The position numbers were made by a program, and so were the translations under genes. Positions 8,101 to 15,363 of a stretch of 17,594 nucleotides of DNA are shown in pieces. Under the pieces are notes generated by a model that worked only from the letters and a program-made list of their open reading frames with translations, was not told the DNA's origin and searched no databases. Source of the DNA: Ignavibacteria bacterium (GTDB taxonomy: Bacteria > Bacteroidota > Ignavibacteria > Tepidaquicellales > OLB5); contig JAUQWT010000272.1 of NCBI GenBank assembly GCA_030835005.1, positions 1 through 17,594 of the forward strand, in the 5' to 3' direction. Every line of letters starts with the position of its first letter. The first letter of the stretch is position 1.

Positions 8101-9706
8101 TCCATTTAAGAATCCGTTAAGCAATGATACAATAACTGCACCATATGTTTCAACTGCACCCGTAGATATAAACCTAAAAGCGAATAATTTTGTACTAGAT
8201 CATTTCAGCGTATTAATAAGTGATATTGCGAGCTTAAGGGGAGTTTTGAATGCGGATCTTTTGGCAAAAGGTACTGTTTCTGATCCGGCACTTTCAGGGA
8301 ATCTGAAAATTGACGATGGCGGCTACCTTTTACCACTTACCGGAATGTATCACAATTTTGATATGGCGGTTTCAACAGATAATTTCAAGCTGGTGCTGGA
8401 TAAGTTAAGGTTGTATAATGAAGAGGATGAAGAGAGGCATATGGATCTGACAGGCAGCCTGGATTTCAAGGATCTGAAGTTAAAAGATATTAATATAGAA
8501 GCCCGCGGCGAATTAGTAATATTAGATAAAGATGTCGAACAAAATGAACTTGGAGTTTACGGATATATTTTAACAGGTACGGGCAATCCGCCACTGAAAA
8601 TTCAGGGAAGTATGGATAGCCTGTATGTGACGGGACAATTACTCATAAAAGACGCAACAATTTCATCTGTACCGCTTGAGGGTAGCGGTTATAATGGATC
8701 TGAAGATAAGTTCATATATATAGAGGGCGGAAATGATTCAGCCAGAGTGAATCCGGATTCCCTAATGATAGCTACAATGGAGCAGTATAATTTGCTGAAT
8801 CCGTTTGAGAGATTAAGATACGTAGTGCCTGAAGAAAGCAAAAGACAGTCATCTGTTAACCTTGATCTGAATGTAAAGACTGAAAAGAGCATATATGCTT
8901 CAATAGATTTCAATAATCTTACGCGGGACAGGCTTTTTGGTGAGCTAAAAGCGGATCTGGATATCAAAACAGTGGATGGGAAATTACTGGCATTTGGAAC
9001 GGTGGATGTTGCCGGGGATTCCTATTACCGCTTTTACAGGGATTTTAAACTGAACGAGAGCCAGATCAAATTTGACGGAGATATTTCTGATCCCGAACTT
9101 AACATCAAAGGAGTTTACGCAAGCCAGAAAAGTACTGAACAATATGGTTCGGTTACCACAAACGAAGTTGAAGTTATAATTACTGTTAAAGGGAAGATCA
9201 ACAATCCGGAATTAACCTTAATGCTGTTCCAGGATGGAAGCGAAGTTTCAGGAAGTGATGCACAAAGTGATGCGATAACTTATCTGCTTTTCGGCAGGTA
9301 TAAAAGCGAGCTAACAGGCTCAGAAAGGACGGCAGTTGCATCAACACTGGGGGCATCTGTAGGATCACTTTATGCTTCGTCATATTTATCGCAAATGGTT
9401 AGAGAGATACTGCCGTTTATTGTCGATGCACAGTTTACATATACAGAAGGCAGCGTGCAGGATACGGATGTGGAATTGATCAGTGAGCTTGGCGAGGCAA
9501 GAGTTAAGTTTGGCGGCAAGCTGCTTAAAGACGTAAAGAACTTTGAATTAACTGTTGACTATCCGCTGAACAGACTGCTTAATCTAAATCTGCCTGAAAC
9601 ACTGCTGCTGGAATTTGTACGCGAGGAAAAGAAACAAACGCTTTCCACTAACCCTAATGATATAATAACAACTGAAATAAAGATATTATATAAAATAAAG
9701 TTTTAG
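5186..9706 (+). CDS. tamB: TamB-type translocation and assembly module protein (DUF490)
   Basis: 1506 residues, within the range seen for TamB in Bacteroidota and longer than the E. coli protein. A single signal-anchor helix (about 12-31, FLWSIGLVVLLIIILFIFV) is followed by a long periplasmic region of repeated beta-strands typical of AsmA/TamB taco-folded lipid-transfer proteins. The C-terminal TamB domain is recognisable over about the last 370 residues: YLLFGRYKSEL, SLYASSYLSQMVREILPF, ELGEARVKFGGKLLKDV and a final aromatic-ended strand (KILYKIKF). The family bridges inner and outer membranes and is implicated in phospholipid transport and outer-membrane protein assembly with TamA. The start is TTG at 5186. 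It is the first possible start after an in-frame stop at 5180, and no ATG precedes the anchor helix, so any later start would lose the anchor. It probably depends on translation of yihY, since no good Shine-Dalgarno is visible. It is the last gene of the unit starting at 1013. Confidence 0.9.
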   Translation: MLRKIIRKGGKFFLWSIGLVVLLIIILFIFVQTDTFNKYLLEYTLDQLNPSISQKDYKINAESLEGNLLNGIKLNQGSLTLKEDTLLAFKYLEVKYDLWGLIDKRITVKELILNEPVISLSQIRSGDSLIWNYEDLFPAGEPDTVGSPFDWDISCEMLRIENGFIRIAGDSLKPAARWMEKRAFIQSFDLMHTDVSDLNLELSAKYYKEFKSVSIKNISFNTNSELNVKKFRFDANLNEKDTVIQLWNFELLTNRSDIRIYRLFAEKLNPLLGVVYEEFGNKNIDASIDIQKFNFDDLTFFLPEIDFLDSTVSVKLDAKGRYGDLYAETIRVQLPNSDINLKGRVVNLQNPDSLYFDVQGYGLAIYTPDVKTIYLGDIPDYSHLGMVNADINYKGTYRSFYSDFVINTSAGFAEGMINFDIPNEVYSGYVNTRALNPGRIIKDNSLNGNLNLTAKFDGRGFEPGKMQANLVYSVMGSRFGGYDIRRSAGTINANRGSIKLNINHASSMGSANVKGSVNISNMKNPSYDLKGKVSRLDISGITKSADDKSDLNFSFDINGRGISPEDINGKYNFEVAESQYGKYHIPETPIDAEITSINSNGNVKVSTDMFDLNAEGNFKINSLLQVIMFNVDKAQEQFVSNTGTANLIGDSSINLDNDLDNSKEYNNAEDLNFTYRLVTKDSLKLQKILMPFGVQFSGNVSGDINNTSGKFTSATKLDVKDFTYRDTAIVLKNLKTDFVFSNEYTNSLTGINLKLNTQADRISSGSTVVDSITANVDMKNQQADISVKGGMDSTAKVSLGGKLDFAAGDIDADLDSVHMKYAGYEIRNSDNWKFSFEQGENIRFEQMNVKSRNAILKISGNFSLNNESDLRVEGSNIKITDIAEIINQADTSYVVSSEKGLEGELTTLTINYKGTFENPKLTSDIRSNTLVYHDTKIGVFSSKIDYQDGVATADVKMDNADKKGSLQLKGTIPFKNPLSNDTITAPYVSTAPVDINLKANNFVLDHFSVLISDIASLRGVLNADLLAKGTVSDPALSGNLKIDDGGYLLPLTGMYHNFDMAVSTDNFKLVLDKLRLYNEEDEERHMDLTGSLDFKDLKLKDINIEARGELVILDKDVEQNELGVYGYILTGTGNPPLKIQGSMDSLYVTGQLLIKDATISSVPLEGSGYNGSEDKFIYIEGGNDSARVNPDSLMIATMEQYNLLNPFERLRYVVPEESKRQSSVNLDLNVKTEKSIYASIDFNNLTRDRLFGELKADLDIKTVDGKLLAFGTVDVAGDSYYRFYRDFKLNESQIKFDGDISDPELNIKGVYASQKSTEQYGSVTTNEVEVIITVKGKINNPELTLMLFQDGSEVSGSDAQSDAITYLLFGRYKSELTGSERTAVASTLGASVGSLYASSYLSQMVREILPFIVDAQFTYTEGSVQDTDVELISELGEARVKFGGKLLKDVKNFELTVDYPLNRLLNLNLPETLLLEFVREEKKQTLSTNPNDIITTEIKILYKIKF

Positions 9707-9730
9707 GATTCATTTTTCGCAGGATTCTCT

Positions 9731-9764
9731 TTCTCAGAGTCCTCCTTCGGAGAGACTCTGAGAA
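9731..9764 (+). terminator. Long hairpin between convergent tamB and the Omp85 gene
   Basis: TTCTCAGAGTC (9731-9741) pairs fully with GACTCTGAGAA (9754-9764). Inside it, CTCC (9742-9745) pairs with GGAG (9749-9752) around a TTC loop, leaving one bulged A at 9753. No strong T-run follows on either strand, so this is a hairpin-type ending without a classical U-tract. It lies 25 nt after the tamB stop. On the minus strand it is about 190 nt past the Omp85 stop, so it could also shield tamB from read-through in the other direction. The remaining intergenic bases to 9952 show nothing else. Confidence 0.6.
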
Positions 9765-9952
9765 GTACCGGATAAAATTTTAAGCATTTATGGTTGCAGA
9801 TTTTTCTGCGGAGTACTTGCATGGCTTTGACACTGATTGGGAGCTAAAGCCCATTTGAATTCAGAATCCCTTATCCACTATCTAAAGTTTCCCGCAAAGT
9901 GAGACAGGCAATAGCAATAAAGTGAAAATTGATTTCTGAGCGCTAAGATCAT

Positions 9953-11890
9953 TTAAAAGGCCTGACCGATACCGAATTGGAAAGCGAACTTTTCTTTGAA
10001 GATATTTTTGAAGTCATCAAACAACCATTTTTTACCATCGGGTGCGGAAGGGTCATAAAGCCTGAATCCAAGATCTATCCTGATCGGTCCAACGAAGAGG
10101 TCATACCGGGGGCCGAATCCAACAGCCAAGGCTATTTGGGAAAAACGGAAATCCTTGTGAGTTTCCCAAACGTTTCCGTAATCGATGAAAAAGGCTGCGC
10201 TGAGATTCTTAAGAAATCCTTCTGAAGAGGGAAACAGTTTTTTCCTTACTTCAAAACTGCCCTCAAACAGGAATGTTCCTCCTTCCTGTTTATTATCCAG
10301 TATTCCGTTCTCTTTGGCATTCCACCCCCTAAGGCTGCTTGAGCCGCCGCTGAAGAACTTGAAAACTGGCTGTACAGGCACTAAGTTCTCTCCTTTGCCA
10401 TACTCAATTATGTCACCGATTTTAATGTTTGCAGCAAATACCATATTATCCTTTTCAGCAAGCGGGAAATAGAATTTATTGAGTGTATATGTTTTGAAGA
10501 ATTGTGAGTAGAAGACATTTTTGCCAAGTATCCCTATTGCGATCCTGGGGATCAATCCCGCAACGCCTGCAAGTATAGAGTGATGGAAGCCGCGTGAGGG
10601 GGCAAGCAGATTGTTTGTATTATCATGCTCAAGTGTTAAGCCTATGAATGAGTTGAACTGCGTTTGTCTTCCTGTGGCAATAGTATCATATTTGATCCAT
10701 ATAAGCTCTTCATTCAGATCAACATAAGCGTTATTGTAGAAAGTGTATGGAGCAATAAAGTAGTTAAGTGTTGTAAGATTTGCGAGAAAATAGTTCTTAT
10801 AATTTTCAACATTGTTAAAACCAATCGAGAGCCTGTTTATAAAAATCATATTCCGCCTTATAAAATGGGGTTTTGTTATTGTTGCCGAGAACTCTGTTCT
10901 GTTGATATCAGTAGAGTGGAAATCTTCTTCAAGTTCAAGCATCAATGTTTGGTTTTGTGAGAGGAAGTATCTATTCAGGTATCTGATTCCCGCTCCAAGA
11001 TAAAAGCGGTTTTCATAGTTTGCCCCTTTGATAAACGGAGTTAGCTCGTTTTTTTTGTTGAGAATTATATCAGCCGAGAAGTTAACTCTATCACCGGTTA
11101 CTGATATAGGATTAAGTTTGGCGCTTGAAATACTGGGTATCTTTGCCATATTCCTTTCGCTATCAAGTTTTCTGTTCTTGCTGTAAATCTCGCCTTCTCT
11201 ATAGACAATTTCCTCTCTTGGGTATTCAGTCCTGAGTCCGTAAACATTATCCTTTATATTTATTTCCGTGGTTCCGAAATGGTATATCGAATCGGTACCC
11301 TCCAGATTAATTTGTAGCTTAACAACTGCATTTGGATTAATGCGTGTTATTATTGTTCCGGAATCCAGTTTCAGGCGGGCATTCATATAGCCGTTATTCT
11401 GCAGTGTATCCAGGATCTCGTTTTGCTGCTGAAGTAGCAATGTCTTATTGTAAAAATCGCCCGGGCTAACAGTTTTGATTTTTTGGATCTTTGCAAGAGT
11501 CTCCTGAGGCACATTTTCAATTCCGCCGATCTGTATTGAATCTATTTTATAGCGCTTACGTTCGGTTACGATAAAAGTTACAGAAGCTTCTTCGTCTTCA
11601 TCATTAATTTGTATTGTAGTATCCACCGCTGCATCGAAGAAGCCGTTATCAAAGTAGAATTTTTTAAGTTTCTGTATATCGCCCTCAACAAGTTTACGGC
11701 TGAAGAGATTGTTCTTTGATAGTCCTGTCGCGTCCTTTAGCTGAGCTTCATCAAAAGTTTTGGTATCTGTATGTTTGAAATTGATCTCATCAACTTCCAA
11801 TACCTGCTGCGAAAATGATATTTGAGGCCAAATAATAGACGAGATGATCAGAACACACAACATCCACTTTTTCTCTTGAGATCTCAACAT
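9953..11890 (-). CDS. BamA/TamA-family (Omp85) outer membrane protein
   Basis: 645 residues. An N-terminal signal peptide (MLRSQEKKWM then a hydrophobic core, probable cut near SFSQ at 25-28) is followed by POTRA-like repeats over about 29-280. One shows GDIQKLKKFYFDNGFFDAAV (70-89) and another ILDTLQNNGYMNARL (159-173), the usual helix-helix-strand pattern with NG(F/Y) turns. From about 285 a 16-stranded barrel is expected. GGSSSLRGW (515-523) is the conserved L6 loop motif with the Omp85 Arg-Gly, and the chain ends in an aromatic residue (FGIGQAF) as an outer membrane beta-signal does. With three or so POTRA repeats and a TamB gene converging on it, it could be the TamA partner. Length and context do not exclude another Omp85 paralogue. 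The ATG has only a poor ribosome site (ACAAGAG). No promoter is confidently visible upstream. Confidence 0.87.
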   Translation of the reverse strand: MLRSQEKKWMLCVLIISSIIWPQISFSQQVLEVDEINFKHTDTKTFDEAQLKDATGLSKNNLFSRKLVEGDIQKLKKFYFDNGFFDAAVDTTIQINDEDEEASVTFIVTERKRYKIDSIQIGGIENVPQETLAKIQKIKTVSPGDFYNKTLLLQQQNEILDTLQNNGYMNARLKLDSGTIITRINPNAVVKLQINLEGTDSIYHFGTTEINIKDNVYGLRTEYPREEIVYREGEIYSKNRKLDSERNMAKIPSISSAKLNPISVTGDRVNFSADIILNKKNELTPFIKGANYENRFYLGAGIRYLNRYFLSQNQTLMLELEEDFHSTDINRTEFSATITKPHFIRRNMIFINRLSIGFNNVENYKNYFLANLTTLNYFIAPYTFYNNAYVDLNEELIWIKYDTIATGRQTQFNSFIGLTLEHDNTNNLLAPSRGFHHSILAGVAGLIPRIAIGILGKNVFYSQFFKTYTLNKFYFPLAEKDNMVFAANIKIGDIIEYGKGENLVPVQPVFKFFSGGSSSLRGWNAKENGILDNKQEGGTFLFEGSFEVRKKLFPSSEGFLKNLSAAFFIDYGNVWETHKDFRFSQIALAVGFGPRYDLFVGPIRIDLGFRLYDPSAPDGKKWLFDDFKNIFKEKFAFQFGIGQAF

Positions 11891-12137
11891 AAACTCTTGT
11901 ATTACTTAGTTTTAACTTATCAGAATGCAGAAAAGAATTTCCATGTATTTGTTTGCTTCATAAACGGTTTCAATGTGATGTTACAATTGCTAACATTTCC
12001 GCATAATAATATAACAATTCGGAGTTTAGGAAAGTTTTGATGAATAACCAATCAGGATATTCAATTGAGTTATGACGTTTTTGTGAATTGTGGTGAAGCA
12101 GGGTTGAATTTTCTGAACGTGGTGATGAATAAAGTGA

Positions 12138-12305
12138 TTACTTGTAATTGCTTAAGACTCCATTGGCCAAGTCTAAGACCTTTTGCTTCAGTTCCTCAGG
12201 TTCATAGACAATTATTCCGGCACCGCGGCTTGCGATCCACGAAGCCATTTCTTCAAGTGAATTTACTTTCGTTTCGTACATAACAGAACCATCTTTTGGT
12301 TTGGA
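12138..12305 (-). pseudogene. C-terminal remnant of a WYL-domain transcriptional regulator
   Basis: Reading the minus strand from about 12305 to the TAA at 12138 gives KDGSVMYETKVNSLEEMASW, then IASRGAGIIVYEPEELKQKV and a tail ending LSNYK. This matches the end of WYL-domain regulators (YafY type), where a strand with dGSv is followed by a helix (sLEEma-WI), a G-(a)-vleP-eeL turn and a final helix ending near NYK. No start codon, helix-turn-helix or WYL core is present upstream; the frame runs back only into a stop at about 12400 through codons that give an unrelated hydrophobic string. So only the last 50 or so residues survive. The flanks (11891-12137 and 12390-12420) show no gene. Function is presumably lost. 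Confidence 0.6.
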
Positions 12306-12423
12306 TACTAAAATTAAGCCCGTTAAAGATCCCAGAAAGAGACCGGAAAAAGTTAAAAGAGAAACTGCAAGAAGCGGAAATGAATGATTGAGAGATTATT
12401 CAATTCTCACAAATACTAAATTA

Positions 12424-12452
12424 CAAAGGGAGCCTGTTTACAGCTCCCTTTG
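12424..12452 (-). terminator. Hairpin terminator downstream of the type IX-secreted protein gene
   Basis: CAAAGGGAGC (12424-12433) and GCTCCCTTTG (12443-12452) are perfect 10-bp inverted arms around a 9-nt loop. Read on the minus strand, the stem is followed by TAATTTAGTATTTG, an imperfect T-rich stretch. It is 80 nt past the stop of the gene at 12532-14544 and fits as its terminator. Confidence 0.7.
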
Positions 12453-12531
12453 ATTTCAAAATTTCAATTTCAGGATCTACTACTTTATTAAGATCCCCAA
12501 GGAATTGGGATTTCAGGTCATGTAGCTTCTG

Positions 12532-14544
12532 CTACTTAACCATCAACATTTTCTTCGTTTCAATAAAGTCATCAGCAATAAATTTGTGATAATACACACC
12601 GCTTGAGTAATTTGTACCGTTCCATTCAACTTCATATGTTCCGGGATTCAATTCTTCTTTTACAAGAACTGAAACTTCTCTGCCGAGCAAATCATATATA
12701 ATAATCCTTGTGAATGCCTTCTTCGGAATATCAAACCGGATACTTGTGTTCGGATTGAATGGATTTGGAAAGTTATTATACAGGTTAAATATTTTAGGTA
12801 TATCAGTTCCTATTTTTATTATCCCAACTACTCCATCAAGATACCATACAGTTGACCATGATGTACCGGATGGATTAGTTGCACTTGCTCTCCAATAGTA
12901 TCGCCCGTTAGGTATTACTGCCGAATATTGCGATACCGCTAATCCGCTTTGATTAACTATTGTTGTGCCAAATCCGGGAGACGTGGAAACCTGCAAACCA
13001 TAAGTAACAGCTAATGAATAATCGCCAATAACATCAGACCAGTCAAATAAAACAGGAGTTACATTTATCTGTGCCTTATTCAAAGGTGAAATTAATGCCG
13101 GATTAGGAGGGAGTAGTGTATCTCGTCTGCCGAAAAGAGAGGGAACAATCCACCATGACGGAACATTCATCCAGTCGCTAACGCAGTTATTCCAATTTTG
13201 TGACATTGCCTGCATTAAATTTTGAAAATATGCCGGATTATGTAAATACATGTAATCAGATACTTTTCTAAATGCGCGAGTATACAGCACACGGTTCGGA
13301 AAATTGGGCAAATAGTTCGGTTCGTTTCCTAAACGATAAAACTCCTTCCACCAGCAGATATTCCAGTACTTGGGATAGAATGTGCACTCGGAAAGATTCG
13401 GCTTCAATCCGCAGAACCACGAGACTTCATCGCCGATCAAGAGCATTTCATCATTAGCATCGCTATTTGTAAGATTGCCGCGCCCTGAGCCGTCTGAATT
13501 TATTATTACTAAATCAAGGTCATCTGTTGCTCCTGTATCGGGCGGCGGACATATACTATTTAGACCTACATCAGAAGTTGATACAATTCTGCCATTGCTT
13601 AATTGTTCAGGAACATAGTCATTACCATAATTCCATGTCAATTGGTTAACTGGACTTACAGGAACATTAACAGATGTGGCAGGAATTTTAAACAACTGTG
13701 AATTTCCTAAAGGAGTTCGTGTAGATGAATATAATATGAAATTTCCGTCTTCGGTGAAATGCGCACCGGCGCTCATCTGAATTGGATTTGGAGACTGCAC
13801 ATAGCTTGTTCCCTGCGTAATACGGGTAAGATTGCTTAGTGTATTAGGGAATGTTATGTTTACTGTGTAAGTTTCCCAATCGGAGCCGGCTTCATCCATC
13901 GCAGCAGAAAAGATTATTTTATTATCAGTCATATTGAATGACGGGTGGCCTTTGAAAGTTGTATCTATTGATGGCCATGTTCCGCCTCCTGTAATTGACA
14001 TACTTACAATTTCAATTGGAATAGTCTGAATAGGAGCTGATAATTTTATCATTGATAATTTTTCATACCTCCCGCAAGGTGTTGGAACAGGTATTGAACA
14101 CCTGCTTTTGGGGCATGTAACAGTCCATGAAAAGCTGTTGGCTGTATGTATGACCCACAAGCCATCATGCGAAAAATGCGGATGGCGGTCAGCGTAATTA
14201 TTGGAAGTAAGCTGAACAAGCGAGCCGTTTTCCAAAGTTCCGCCTATAAGTACACCGACGAAAATCTCAAAATCGCCTTCAGGATTTCCCGCAGTTATCC
14301 TGTTTGAACTAAAAACAACCATTGTATCATAAGGTGGCGTTGTTTTAACGTAGTAATCAGGATGATTATCAATTGAGGCATTTGTAGTTACACGCCTAAT
14401 AACTGATGGTGTATTTACATTCGGCATACAATAAATATCAGCATTATTGCCGGCATCAGAAACAAAAAATATACTCTGGCCACATAACTGAAATGAAAAT
14501 AAGAATATGGTAAACATGGTCAGAAAAAGTTTGAATGTTTTCAT
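12532..14544 (-). CDS. Type IX-secreted protein with TolB/PD40-like beta-propeller repeats
   Basis: 670 residues from the ATG at 14544. That start is preferred over an in-frame ATG at 14601 because GGAG (14552-14555) lies 7 nt upstream and translation begins directly with a signal peptide (MKTFKLFLTMFTIFLFSF, cut near QLCGQ). The first 340 or so residues contain repeated propeller-like strands with the PD40 pattern: FVSDAGNNADIYCMP, VVFSSNRITAGNPEGDFEIF, PHFSHDGLWVIHTAN, PSFNMTDNKIIFSAA and FTEDGNFILYSSTR. A Trp- and Cys-rich linker follows, then an FN3-like domain (LISPLNKAQINVTPVLFDW to GRYYWRASATNPSG). The last 84 residues are a type A sorting domain: NLYNNFPNPFNP, IYDLLGREV, GTYEVEWNG, SSGVYYHKF and ETKKMLMVK. 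The protein is therefore expected to cross the outer membrane by the type IX system and be anchored or released. Its substrate is unknown. It is a single gene with its own terminator. Confidence 0.88.
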   Translation of the reverse strand: MKTFKLFLTMFTIFLFSFQLCGQSIFFVSDAGNNADIYCMPNVNTPSVIRRVTTNASIDNHPDYYVKTTPPYDTMVVFSSNRITAGNPEGDFEIFVGVLIGGTLENGSLVQLTSNNYADRHPHFSHDGLWVIHTANSFSWTVTCPKSRCSIPVPTPCGRYEKLSMIKLSAPIQTIPIEIVSMSITGGGTWPSIDTTFKGHPSFNMTDNKIIFSAAMDEAGSDWETYTVNITFPNTLSNLTRITQGTSYVQSPNPIQMSAGAHFTEDGNFILYSSTRTPLGNSQLFKIPATSVNVPVSPVNQLTWNYGNDYVPEQLSNGRIVSTSDVGLNSICPPPDTGATDDLDLVIINSDGSGRGNLTNSDANDEMLLIGDEVSWFCGLKPNLSECTFYPKYWNICWWKEFYRLGNEPNYLPNFPNRVLYTRAFRKVSDYMYLHNPAYFQNLMQAMSQNWNNCVSDWMNVPSWWIVPSLFGRRDTLLPPNPALISPLNKAQINVTPVLFDWSDVIGDYSLAVTYGLQVSTSPGFGTTIVNQSGLAVSQYSAVIPNGRYYWRASATNPSGTSWSTVWYLDGVVGIIKIGTDIPKIFNLYNNFPNPFNPNTSIRFDIPKKAFTRIIIYDLLGREVSVLVKEELNPGTYEVEWNGTNYSSGVYYHKFIADDFIETKKMLMVK

Positions 14545-15082
14545 GACTGTTCTCCGATATTTGTTTAGATTTATCCCTCTAGTCCTTAATGAAGAAAACA
14601 AAGAGTTTACGTGAATCTATTTTCAGTTTCTTTCACTAGCCAGCGCTGCCCTAAACTCAATATCAAAATCGATCCGGTATTAGTCTATATAAATTTTAGC
14701 ATCTTTGTAATATGAGAACATAATTCATATACAAACCCGGTTGATACATTACAATAACCTACAAAGCAACAAATGAAATCGAAGTGTAAACTAAACTACC
14801 CATGCTGCTTTCTCCTTAGCGTCAATCTATACACCTATTGCAATGTTCATTAGGACTTATAAAATTAAATTTAGTACTCTGGCAGTTAAGATTGCATAAA
14901 GTATACGCAAAGCCAGATGGCATATTATAAAAAAGACGCATTAAGAGATGTGTCAAAAAACCATTATGCACATTCCGACAGAAGCTATCTTCTTAATAGA
15001 ACATCAAATACATTTAGTATGTATGTTTTGCAAACTTAGCTTTCAACTTTGCTGATAAAAATGACTTTTGTCAGAAAGAAAT

Positions 15083-15096
15083 TTGATTTTTATCGA
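15083..15096. promoter_or_regulatory. FNR/CRP-like inverted repeat (weak)
   Basis: TTGAT-TTTT-ATCGA matches the FNR-type consensus TTGAT-N4-ATCAA at 8 of 10 positions. A nearby second dyad, TGAC-TTTT-GTCA at 15062-15073, has perfect 4-nt arms. Neither sits at a usual distance from a recognisable promoter or gene start. Confidence 0.25.
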
Positions 15097-15221
15097 GTTG
15101 AAGATTCCAGCCCGCAATCATGAAATTGGTTGGCGATGAATATCATGTAAACTTTCTGGATTATATGACAATAATCTTTTGACGTCTCTTAGCTTACAGC
15201 TATAATGACGACAGTTTTGCC

Positions 15222-15235
15222 CTGATGAAAATCAA
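15222..15235. promoter_or_regulatory. FNR/CRP-like inverted repeat
   Basis: CTGAT-GAAA-ATCAA matches the FNR-type consensus at 9 of 10 positions. On the minus strand a partial -10 (TATAGC, 15199-15204) follows, but about 5 nt closer than for a class II FNR promoter. The nearest downstream gene on that strand begins nearly 680 nt away, so if functional it may drive a small RNA or a lost gene. Confidence 0.3.
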
Positions 15236-15312
15236 GACTTGATGCTGTTGAAATTTTTTTCTGTGAGTTATTGTGGATGATTTTTTTTATCGGAGCCAGA
15301 TAGATGCAGGGC

Positions 15313-15338
15313 AAAAAAAAGCCGCCTGATGAGGCGGC
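15313..15338 (-). terminator. Rho-independent terminator of the lipoprotein gene
   Basis: On the minus strand GCCGCCT-CATC-AGGCGGC forms a perfect 7-bp GC-rich stem with a 4-nt loop (15321-15338) and is followed directly by eight T residues (15313-15320). It lies 25 nt after the stop codon of the gene at 15364-16698. This is the only textbook intrinsic terminator in the window. Confidence 0.92.
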
Positions 15339-15363
15339 CGGGAATATTATTTCAAGTTGTTTT

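Larger units (their letters stand above)
14545..15312. other. Gene-free region between the two exported-protein genes
   Basis: About 770 nt with stops in all frames and no protein I can recognise on either strand. The minus strand has one good ribosome site (AAGGAG, about 14812-14817) ahead of a 14-codon frame at 14759-14803, which I do not call. Two FNR/CRP-like inverted repeats and one copy of a duplicated 18-mer (15133-15150) lie in the half nearest the lipoprotein gene. The stretch before 14544 probably carries the promoter of the type IX-secreted protein, but I see no convincing hexamer pair. Confidence 0.5.

Noticed and set aside
12065..12283. 72-codon plus-strand frame upstream of the Omp85 gene
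   Set aside because: It is antisense to the WYL remnant, which has a recognisable family pattern, while this frame has none.
14759..14803. 14-codon minus-strand frame (MGSLVYTSISFVAL) with a good AAGGAG site
   Set aside because: The ribosome site is attractive, but the peptide is too short to support without homologues or expression data. It could be a decayed gene start.
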